This document shows positions 34,047 through 41,332 of a stretch of DNA of 42,303 nucleotides, one piece after another. The notes under the pieces were generated by a model, which was given only the letters and a program-made list of their open reading frames with translations, did not search any database and was not told the origin of the DNA. Location of the stretch: the NCBI GenBank assembly GCA_013042835.1, contig JABDPJ010000059.1:1-42303 (forward strand), in the 5' to 3' direction. Both the position numbers and the translations under genes were made by a program. The stretch comes from Lysobacterales bacterium. GTDB lineage: Bacteria; Pseudomonadota; Gammaproteobacteria; Xanthomonadales; SZUA-36. The number at the start of each line of letters is the position of its first letter. Position 1 is the first letter of the stretch.

Positions 34047-34544
34047 CGGCGCATCTGCAGAACCGGTTGGTGGGACGACGATCAATACGCCATCGGCCCC
34101 ACCGGCCCGGTAGCGCCTGGTTTCGATATCGTATTCTATCTCTGTGCTTTGAATGATTTCACGGTCCAGCACAAGCGTGGCGTTGCCGGACAAAGTCAGC
34201 TTGCCGGTGGCGCGAACGTACTCGACCACCATGGCTGCTGCCTCTACCAACTCCGGTTCGGGGCTATCTTCCCGGCGGACGTGAAACCGGGCTGGCGCGC
34301 CTTCGAGCCGAACCCTGTCAGGCCGGTCGGGGCTGCCGTAAACCGTAGCCTGCGTTGAGGTCAACCGCCAATCGTTGCTTTGCAACAGGAAATTTCCCTT
34401 GAAATGCAATATTCCGGGGCGCTCATCTTCCTCGGCCACGTCGGCGCTGATGCTGATCATGTCAAACTCGTCCACTCCCAACAAGACTGCGTTGCTGTGA
34501 GAGCAAACCAATGTCAACAAACAATAAAGGACTGCCTTTTTCAT
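34026..34544 (-). CDS. Additional LptA/OstA-like periplasmic protein
   Basis: 172 residues: a signal peptide (MKKAVLYCLLTLVCSHSNA), then one OstA-type beta-jellyroll with MISISADVAEEDERPGILHFKGNFLLQSNDWRLTSTQATVY and LTLSGNATLVLDREIIQSTEIEYDIETRRY. The tail is Pro-rich. It is distinct from the canonical LptA at 18053 and from LptC. It is divergent from lptF, with a 98-base gap holding CATAA-CAA-TTATG (34581-34593), and its end overlaps the TonB receptor gene. Possible roles are a second bridge for LPS or for another lipid made by this locus. The family is clear, the function not. Confidence 0.75.
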   Translation of the reverse strand: MKKAVLYCLLTLVCSHSNAVLLGVDEFDMISISADVAEEDERPGILHFKGNFLLQSNDWRLTSTQATVYGSPDRPDRVRLEGAPARFHVRREDSPEPELVEAAAMVVEYVRATGKLTLSGNATLVLDREIIQSTEIEYDIETRRYRAGGADGVLIVVPPTGSADAPSPPVRH

Positions 34545-34642
34545 ACTTTAATACTGGATTTGGGCCCCTAGCTAGTTAATCATAACAATTATGCCCGCAA
34601 TCAACCCCGCTCAGAGCACTTAACACAGAAAATAAAGCGCCA

Positions 34643-35728
34643 ATGCCTGCAAAAAAAATCATAGATCATTACGTGATCCGCGAAGTAGCGCAGCCATTGG
34701 CCGTCATCTGCCTGATTCTCGTCGTCATATTCATCACCTTCAGCCTCAGCCGGTTCCTGCTGGATGCCGATGCCGGCTTGTTGCAGCCGCGTGAAGTGGC
34801 TTTGCTCACATTGTTCAAATCGATCATCTCGCTGGACGTGCTGCTGCCGCTCAGCCTTTTCCTCGCCATCATGACAGGACTCGGCCGCCTTTACAGTGAT
34901 TCAGAGATTTACGCCATGCGCTCCAGCGGTGTCAGTGAGGCCCGCCTGCTGCGCCCGCTAATGCGGTTAGCGCTGCTGCTGGCCATCGTGGTCGGGGCAT
35001 TGTCGACCCTGGCAAGGCCATGGGCATACGAACAGGCCTACGCGGTCAGGGCGGCCGCGGAGGCCTCTGCCGAGACCGGGCGTATACGTGAAGCACAGTT
35101 TTACAGCTTTGGGGAGGATAAACGCACGGTGTTCATTGAGAACATCGCGGACAACGGCAGTGACCTGGATGGTATCTTTGTCAGGACGCGCAAAGGCGAC
35201 GACCTGCAGGTCATTACGGCCAGCAAGGGCGTCTTCGAATACTTTTACGATCCCTTATACCATCGCCTGGTACTAACGGATGCGCAGGTTCTGAAGAAGA
35301 TTCCTTACGGAACCGACTTTTCAGGACGTTTCGGCACTTTTACCATTCTGCTGGCGGCCAGGACTCCCGAACCGCCCGGCTACAAGGTCAAATCGGCTTC
35401 AACAAATCAACTCCGGCAATCGACAGACAGTGTTGACAAGGCGGAATTCCAATTTCGCCTGTCCACACCCGTTTCAGCGCTGCTGCTGGCGCTGGCAGCC
35501 ATCCCCCTGAGCCGCAGCCGGCCGCGGCAGGGCCGCTATGCCAAGATGCTGGCCGCACTGGGTGTGTACGCTGTTTACTTCAACCTGCTCGACGTCAGCC
35601 GCAGTTGGGTCGAACAGGGCAACAGTGACTATATCTGGTGGGTGCCCGGACTGTTGTCACTGGTGGTAGCCGTCCTGTATGCACCGGCGTTTTTGAAAAT
35701 GAGAAAGGACAGACGTGCGCAGGATTGA
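34643..35728 (+). CDS. lptF: LPS export permease LptF
   Basis: 361 residues of the YjgP/YjgQ fold: two helices at the N-terminus (about 15-40 and 55-85), a periplasmic beta-jellyroll, and three C-terminal helices ending in LVVAVLYAPAFLKMRKDRR. The start IIDHYVIREVAQPLAVICLILV and MRSSGVSEARLLRPLM are typical of LptF. With LptG and LptB it extracts LPS from the inner membrane into the LptCA bridge. It overlaps lptG by 14 bases. The family pair is universal in LPS-bearing bacteria. Here they sit in the lipid locus, apart from lptCAB. Confidence 0.93.
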   Translation: MPAKKIIDHYVIREVAQPLAVICLILVVIFITFSLSRFLLDADAGLLQPREVALLTLFKSIISLDVLLPLSLFLAIMTGLGRLYSDSEIYAMRSSGVSEARLLRPLMRLALLLAIVVGALSTLARPWAYEQAYAVRAAAEASAETGRIREAQFYSFGEDKRTVFIENIADNGSDLDGIFVRTRKGDDLQVITASKGVFEYFYDPLYHRLVLTDAQVLKKIPYGTDFSGRFGTFTILLAARTPEPPGYKVKSASTNQLRQSTDSVDKAEFQFRLSTPVSALLLALAAIPLSRSRPRQGRYAKMLAALGVYAVYFNLLDVSRSWVEQGNSDYIWWVPGLLSLVVAVLYAPAFLKMRKDRRAQD

Positions 35729-36788
35729 CCGTTACATCATGCAGCAATTCCTCGCCGGTATCTTACCGGTGTTGCTGCTGCTGACCATCCTGTTCAGTTT
35801 CATGTCACTTGCCGAAGAACTGGAAAATGTCGGCACTGGAACGTTTACGCTGCCCGATGCCTTCATGGTCGTACTACTGACCACCCCGAAGCGCATCGTA
35901 GAACTGCTGCCGGTTACCGCCCTCCTCGGCGGTTTGATCGGGTTGGGGGCCATGGCCAATAACCGTGAGCTGATCGCTATCCGGTCGGCCGGAATCTCCA
36001 AGCAACGCATCGCGCAGACCGTAGCCGCCCTGGCAGGCTTGCTGTGTGTATTCATCACGTTATTACAATTTGCCATCGTTCCCGGATTCGAGCGGGAAGC
36101 TGCTACTTTGAGGGGACAGGCGTTACAAAACACGGAGTCCAGGAGCCGGTATTCCCAGGCCTTCTGGACAAGAAACGACCAACAATTCATCCATGTCGAC
36201 AACGTCAATCCGGATCGTTCATTGTCCGGCGTAGAAATCTACTCCACCGATGAGCTCGGACGCTTGACCCGGCTGACCCAGGCATCCGGCGCGTTCTACA
36301 CGGGCGAGGAAAACTGGCTCCTCATCAATGTGCTGGAAAGCCAATTCCAGGATGACCAGGTGATTGAAACCACCCATGACCGGATGCAGTGGAGTTCCCT
36401 GCTTTCTACCAGGCAGGCATCAATACTGATCCTGCCGCTGGAAGCCCTGGCGCCGGATGATCTGATTGATACCATCACGAACCTCAAGAGCAACCAGCTT
36501 GACACGCACCAGTATGAAGTCGTCTTGTGGCAACAAGTGAGCCTGTTACCCAGCTTGCTGGCCATGTCCCTGTTGTCTCTGCCGCTTTTACTGGGTTCGG
36601 TCAGGTCGGTGAGTGCCGGCCAGAGGGCGATGACCGGCGGTTTGATCGGTATCGGTTTTTACCTGTTACAACAGCTCAGCGGCCACCTCGCCGGCATCCT
36701 GGGACTGAACCCTTTACTGGTAATCCTGACACCGCCGCTGATTCTGCTGGCAATCGCAATCGCTGCAATTCGCCACCGGACTCTTTAA
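35715..36788 (+). CDS. lptG: LPS export permease LptG
   Basis: 357 residues with the same architecture as LptF: IDRYIMQQFLAGILPVLLLLTILFSF at the start, then the coupling-helix-like MANNRELIAIRSAGISKQRI, a periplasmic domain, and C-terminal helices with IGIGFYLLQQLSGHLAGILGLNPLLVI. Start GTG at 35715, AAAGGAC a few bases upstream, overlapping lptF by 14 bases, so translation is coupled. It pairs with LptF to form the LPS lateral gate. The metallophosphoesterase gene is convergent, 15 bases downstream. Confidence 0.93.
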   Translation: MRRIDRYIMQQFLAGILPVLLLLTILFSFMSLAEELENVGTGTFTLPDAFMVVLLTTPKRIVELLPVTALLGGLIGLGAMANNRELIAIRSAGISKQRIAQTVAALAGLLCVFITLLQFAIVPGFEREAATLRGQALQNTESRSRYSQAFWTRNDQQFIHVDNVNPDRSLSGVEIYSTDELGRLTRLTQASGAFYTGEENWLLINVLESQFQDDQVIETTHDRMQWSSLLSTRQASILILPLEALAPDDLIDTITNLKSNQLDTHQYEVVLWQQVSLLPSLLAMSLLSLPLLLGSVRSVSAGQRAMTGGLIGIGFYLLQQLSGHLAGILGLNPLLVILTPPLILLAIAIAAIRHRTL

Positions 36789-36803
36789 CAATACCTGCGC
36801 AAT

Positions 36804-37697
36804 TCACGCTTTTGAAACTTGCCAGTATTGCTCGTCGACGGCCAGGAATTCGACTTCCTTGCGCGCCCCGATGGCGATCGATTTCAGCGTCATGCGAAAA
36901 TTCCAGGCATCACCATCGTCATCGATATCAATAACCCGATAAGACGCATCGGCAACGCTCGATCCTGCTGCGGTGCAATAGATGCGTGAATTCCCCCATT
37001 GCAGTTCGCGGTTATGGTGCAGGTGACCGTGGAAGAGCAAGAGCGGCGGGTGGCGCTCCAGTACAGCCTGTAGCCTGGCAGCATCATCCAGTGACTTGCG
37101 CCATTTTGTCATGCCGGTCAGTGGCGGGTGGTGAATCAACAGACAGACCAACTGACCCTGTTCGGCTTCCTGTTCGAGCAGTCCGGCCAGTTTCTCCAGC
37201 TGCACGTCCCCCAATTTCCCAGTGGCCATGAACACCGGTGTAACACAGGCGCTGGAAAGCCCGACCAGGCTCAACCTGCCGAGCTTGCGCATGACCGGAA
37301 ACCGGTCATTCATACCCGCGTCATCGGTACTGACGCCGCTGTAGAGGTACTCTGACCATGCACCGCTGACTGACTCCGCACTCCCCCCTGCGTAGATATC
37401 GTGATTTCCCGGCACCAGCATGACCTGCTCGGCAGGACCCAATGACCTTAACCACTCGGAAGCCTGTTGTATTTCTGCTGGCAAGCCAATCTGTACCAGG
37501 TCGCCGGTCAACAGTATTTGATCAGCATTTTCCGCCCTGACCGACGCTGTCAGTTTATCGAGCACCGCCGGCAGAAACCGTTTGCTCCTGTTCTTACGCC
37601 AGGACAGGTAGCCGGACCAGCGCTTGCCCCTTAACGCGGTGAATTTTTCACCGGCAAGGCTGCTCAAATGCGGGTCGGTCAGGTGTACCAATCTCAT
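36804..37697 (-). CDS. Calcineurin-like metallophosphoesterase
   Basis: 297 residues from the ATG at 37697; the longer in-frame form adds 17 residues and lacks a better site. It has the complete di-metal set in order: LTDPHLSS (D-x-H), LTGDLVQ, VPGNHDIY, LLIHHPPL, and FHGHLHHN. It has no signal peptide. Substrates of this fold range from cyclic nucleotides to lipid-linked diphosphates. In this neighbourhood removal of phosphate from an alcohol phosphate or lipid phosphate intermediate is an option; a CpdA-type cAMP phosphodiesterase is another. It is convergent with lptG and divergent from the CDP-alcohol phosphotransferase gene. Confidence 0.88.
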   Translation of the reverse strand: MRLVHLTDPHLSSLAGEKFTALRGKRWSGYLSWRKNRSKRFLPAVLDKLTASVRAENADQILLTGDLVQIGLPAEIQQASEWLRSLGPAEQVMLVPGNHDIYAGGSAESVSGAWSEYLYSGVSTDDAGMNDRFPVMRKLGRLSLVGLSSACVTPVFMATGKLGDVQLEKLAGLLEQEAEQGQLVCLLIHHPPLTGMTKWRKSLDDAARLQAVLERHPPLLLFHGHLHHNRELQWGNSRIYCTAAGSSVADASYRVIDIDDDGDAWNFRMTLKSIAIGARKEVEFLAVDEQYWQVSKA

Positions 37698-37812
37698 CAA
37701 ACCCTGCCCTTGTCTTTGCCGACAAATGCAGCACTGTCTATAATCCAACCTTGCATAAGCACCCGAATCACCAACCGGCCGTCCTCACTTCAAATTCGAG
37801 TCGCAATATAAC

Positions 37813-39033
37813 ATGACCATTTACGCACTTGTTCCTAAACATTCCCCGGTTCTTCTTTGGGGGCTTAGCTCAAAACAGCGCCTGAAGCGGCAGTTGGAAC
37901 AGATCAGCAACGAATCCGGTCCCGGGTTTCGTGACATTCGCTGGCTCGAAAGCACCGCTGACCTGCCCGCCACGGGCCAGGTTTTATTGCTGAACGGTAC
38001 CTTTCTGTTTGATAGTCGCACCATCAGGCGGGTGCTGGACCATGCCAACTGTATTTTGCAGTTCTCGGATAATGAAACAGCAGCAGCCTTTGTCGATGCC
38101 GGCCATGTACAAGCGGTTCTGGCCTTCATTGAAGGCAGCAGCCTGAACCCGCCGAAGGATCTGAAAGTCATGCAGACAAACGAGATGCAGGCTTTTGACC
38201 TGACCTTGAGCCGGTCGACACAACCACTGCTGGAACCGGTCAGCCCCGAGCGTAAGAGCGAGCTTGAAAACAACCTGTACGGCAATGCTTACAAGGGTAT
38301 TACCGACCTGGTGACAAAGTTCGTCTGGCCGAGGCCCGCCAAGCGCTTCGTGCACCTGTGCGCCAGCCTGCACATATCTCCGAACATGGTGACGAGTTTC
38401 GGCTTGCTGCTGGTCGTGCTTGCCTGCTACCTGTTTTACTCGGGCCAATACGGCCTGGGCCTGCTGGCCGCCTGGTTTATGACCTTCCTCGATACGGTGG
38501 ACGGCAAACTCGCCCGGGTGACCATCCAGTCAAGCAAGTTCGGCCACTTGTATGACCATATCATCGACCTGGTTCATCCACCGTTCTGGTATATCTATTG
38601 GGGTATGTCACTGGTTAACTTTCAACCTGTGTCCGGCCAGGGACAGGAGCAGATGTACTGGATTATCGTTATCGCTTATATCGCGGGGCGGATTGTCGAA
38701 GGTGTTTTTCCCTTGCTGGGAAACTGCGGCATATTTACATGGCGTCCCTTTGATGCCTGGTTCAGGCTGGTCACGGCGCGACGGAACCCCTGCCTGATTT
38801 TGTTGAGTTTGAGCGCCGTGCTGGGTAAGCCGGAATGGGGCTTTGTTGCGGTTACGTTCTGGTCCGCCCTGACCACGATCATTCTCCTGCTCCGCCTGCT
38901 CCAGGCATTTTTCGTCAGGATAATGCGCGGGCCTTTGAATTCATGGCTCAATGAGGACGACGTGGCAAGCGGACCGAATGCCCGATCATACGCAATGTTT
39001 GGATCTACCCGGGGTGCCTATGCACGAAAGTGA
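37813..39033 (+). CDS. CDP-alcohol phosphotransferase with extra N-terminal domain
   Basis: 406 residues. The C-terminal half is a membrane CDP-alcohol phosphatidyltransferase with a perfect active site: D227, D230, G231, A234, R235, G244, D248 and D252 in the order D-xx-DG-xx-AR-x8-G-xxx-D-xxx-D. Several helices flank it (about 192-225, 255-275, 285-305, 330-375). The N-terminal about 150 residues are soluble with VLLLNGTFLFD near 57-67, reminiscent of a worn NTP-transferase domain. Fusions of those two domains are known in inositol-phosphate lipid and solute synthesis. It would transfer a phospho-alcohol from CDP-X to a lipid or sugar alcohol, possibly a ceramide. The next gene overlaps it by 14 bases. 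Confidence 0.8.
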   Translation: MTIYALVPKHSPVLLWGLSSKQRLKRQLEQISNESGPGFRDIRWLESTADLPATGQVLLLNGTFLFDSRTIRRVLDHANCILQFSDNETAAAFVDAGHVQAVLAFIEGSSLNPPKDLKVMQTNEMQAFDLTLSRSTQPLLEPVSPERKSELENNLYGNAYKGITDLVTKFVWPRPAKRFVHLCASLHISPNMVTSFGLLLVVLACYLFYSGQYGLGLLAAWFMTFLDTVDGKLARVTIQSSKFGHLYDHIIDLVHPPFWYIYWGMSLVNFQPVSGQGQEQMYWIIVIAYIAGRIVEGVFPLLGNCGIFTWRPFDAWFRLVTARRNPCLILLSLSAVLGKPEWGFVAVTFWSALTTIILLLRLLQAFFVRIMRGPLNSWLNEDDVASGPNARSYAMFGSTRGAYARK

Positions 39034-39991
39034 AGCAGGCCGGACCCGTTCATCGCCAGTTAAAGTCAAAGATAAAACGGCGGATGAAATACAGCATCAG
39101 GATGAGAGCCTTGGGCCATTGCTCGAAGAAATCAGGCTCAAACACGGCGCAGCCCTGCTGGCCATCCTGGTTTACGGGTCCTGGCTGCGTGGCAAGCGCG
39201 ATACCATGCTGGATTTTTACGTGCTGGTCGAGGATTACCGTACGCTGGATTCGGCCTGGCAGGGATGGATGTGTCGGCTTCTGCCACCCAACGTCTATCA
39301 CATTCACCACGAGGCCAAAGACGCCAACGGCGATATCCATGAATCCCGGGCCAAGTATGCCCTGCTGACCCTGGACCGCTTCCGGCGCGCCATGCAGCAC
39401 GATTTTCATTCCTATTTCTGGGCGCGTTTCGCCCAACCCTGTGAGGTTCTTTACGCCCGTGATGAATCGGTACAGGCAGTTTTGGAAGATGCGTTCAAGA
39501 CAGCATCAAAAACGTTTATACGGCGGGTTTTGCCTGCCATGGAAGACAGTTTCACCAGCAATGAATTATGGATCCGCGGACTGTCGCTGACCTATCAGTG
39601 TGAGTTGCGCACGGAAAGCAGCAACCGGGGTGGTTCCATCTATGATTTCAACCCGGCGTATTACGATGGAGTCACAGGCTCCTATGCCCGCGACAACGGG
39701 ACAATTTCAATGGCTGCGACCGGAGGGCAGTATCACAACCAATGCAGCGGTCTTGCAAGGAAGCTTTCATCGTTGACCTGGTGGTTGCGCCGTGTGCAGG
39801 GCAAATTGCTGTCGGTACTGCGCCTTTCCAAGGCCGCTATGACATTCAACGAACCACTGCAATACCTGCTGTGGAAAATAGAACGCCATACCGGCATATA
39901 TATCGAACCAACCCCCCGGCAGCTTAAACATCCGTTGATATTTGCCTGGCCATTATTGTGGAAACTCCACCGTCGGGGAGCTTTCAGATAA
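39020..39991 (+). CDS. Nucleotidyltransferase-fold protein of unknown role
   Basis: 323 residues from the ATG at 39020, which overlaps the previous stop by 14 bases with GGGGTG just upstream; starts at 38951 or 38975 are less likely. LAILVYGSWLRGKRDTMLDF resembles the polymerase-beta-type G-S-x-D signature, but the residue two after the aspartate is Tyr, not Asp/Glu (MLDFYVLV), so catalysis is doubtful. The rest has DFHSYFWARFAQPCEVLYARDE and a helical C-terminus, with ELRTESSNRGGSIYDF in the middle. I do not recognise a subfamily. It is coupled to the CDP-alcohol phosphotransferase and to the flippase gene, so a role in the same lipid pathway is likely. Confidence 0.65.
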   Translation: MHESEAGRTRSSPVKVKDKTADEIQHQDESLGPLLEEIRLKHGAALLAILVYGSWLRGKRDTMLDFYVLVEDYRTLDSAWQGWMCRLLPPNVYHIHHEAKDANGDIHESRAKYALLTLDRFRRAMQHDFHSYFWARFAQPCEVLYARDESVQAVLEDAFKTASKTFIRRVLPAMEDSFTSNELWIRGLSLTYQCELRTESSNRGGSIYDFNPAYYDGVTGSYARDNGTISMAATGGQYHNQCSGLARKLSSLTWWLRRVQGKLLSVLRLSKAAMTFNEPLQYLLWKIERHTGIYIEPTPRQLKHPLIFAWPLLWKLHRRGAFR

Positions 39992-41286
39992 TGACCCAAA
40001 GCGCCTCGAAAAGGGTACTCAGGAATTTCGGAATTGTACTGCGCGGCCGCGGTATCGCCGCAATTTTTACCCTGCTGGCAACGGCGCTCATGGCCAACGC
40101 CCTGCAGGCAACAGAGTTTGGACTGGTCATCCTGTTGCATACCTACGTCCTTGCTGTGCGCGGCATACTCAATTTCCGAACTTACGAGGCCGTTGTTCGG
40201 TTTGGTGTTCCGCTGCACGAGAACGGCGATAACAATGGACTCAGGAAACTGTTCCGGATCACGACACTGATAGATCTGTTTTCGGGAATTGCGGCAACCC
40301 TCGCCGGCGTATTCGCAGCCGGCCTGGCAGGTCATTTCCTGCACTGGGACGCGCAAATGATTTCCCTGGCTGGTATCTACAGCCTGGTTATGCTGACCAC
40401 CGTTATCAATACGCCGAATGGCATCCTGCGCCTGTATGATCGCTTCGATGCACTCAGTGTTTTTTACACCGTGGGCCCCGCTATCCGCTTAACAGGCGTG
40501 CTGATCGCGTGGCTATTGAATGCCGAAATGCATGTGTTCATTTTCATCTGGGGTGCCGCCTTCGTACTGGAAAACACCTGGCTGATCGTACGCGGCCACC
40601 TCGAACTCAAGCGCCACTCAGCCGGACATATCTGGCGGGGTGGGAGTTGGCGGGAAGTCCGTGAAACCAGCAGCGAATTCCGGCACTTTATCGCAGTGGT
40701 TTACTGGCAAACCAATATAGATCTGCTACCCAAGCACGTCTCAGTGTTGCTCGCCGGTAGCCTGCTCGGCCCGGCCGCGGCCGGCATGTTCAGGCTGGCA
40801 CGCGATTTTTCGTCCATCCTCAGCAAGCCGGCAATGATGTTACGCGAGGTGTTGTTTCCCGACCTGAGCCGTATTTTGCACAACGAGGCTGAAGGGTTTC
40901 ATAAACTGGGATTTCGGGCCGTGCGGGCAGCGGGTGTGGCCGGCTTGTTACTGGTGCTGCTTTCAATACCCGCGGCGGGGCCATTGCTTGGTCTGATCGG
41001 GCCGGATTATACGGATGCGGCAACCCTGTTGACGCTGATGCTGCTCGCGGCAACATTCGAACTCGCCGGGTCGCCGTTACGCGCCGCGGCCTATGCCATG
41101 GGCAAAGTGGCGCCGATTCTGCGCATACACCTGCTGGGGATCATCGTATTTTTCGCTTTGTTCTATCTCTTGACACCCATGATGGGCCTTGAAGGGCCCG
41201 GTGTTGCGGCCTGTGTTGGCACACTTGTGACCCTGGTATTGATGTTCAGATTGCTGCCAAGCCGGAATGAAGAACAGGATTATTAG
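39991..41286 (+). CDS. MOP-superfamily flippase (polysaccharide/lipid-linked)
   Basis: 431 residues from the ATG at 39991 (TAATG overlap of one base with the previous stop, GGGGAG upstream). About twelve hydrophobic segments. The N-terminal half reads GIVLRGRGIAAIFTLLATALMANAL and TEFGLVILLHTYVLAVRG, the second half PKHVSVLLAGSLLGPAAAGMFRLARDFSS and KVAPILRIHLLGIIVFFALFYLL. This is the Wzx/MATE-like MOP fold that moves lipid-linked sugars across the inner membrane. It ends a plus-strand three-gene operon with CDP-alcohol phosphotransferase and NTase-like genes, implying export of the product they make. It is convergent with spt. Confidence 0.85.
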   Translation: MTQSASKRVLRNFGIVLRGRGIAAIFTLLATALMANALQATEFGLVILLHTYVLAVRGILNFRTYEAVVRFGVPLHENGDNNGLRKLFRITTLIDLFSGIAATLAGVFAAGLAGHFLHWDAQMISLAGIYSLVMLTTVINTPNGILRLYDRFDALSVFYTVGPAIRLTGVLIAWLLNAEMHVFIFIWGAAFVLENTWLIVRGHLELKRHSAGHIWRGGSWREVRETSSEFRHFIAVVYWQTNIDLLPKHVSVLLAGSLLGPAAAGMFRLARDFSSILSKPAMMLREVLFPDLSRILHNEAEGFHKLGFRAVRAAGVAGLLLVLLSIPAAGPLLGLIGPDYTDAATLLTLMLLAATFELAGSPLRAAAYAMGKVAPILRIHLLGIIVFFALFYLLTPMMGLEGPGVAACVGTLVTLVLMFRLLPSRNEEQDY

Positions 41287-41332
41287 CGCGGCCTGGTGAA
41301 CCTGACCGTTTAAATCAGTAAAACTTTCCGCG

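Noticed and set aside
34581-34593. CATAA-CAA-TTATG inverted repeat before lptF as an operator
   Set aside because: Only five-base arms, common by chance in AT-rich DNA; mentioned in the neighbouring gene entry only.
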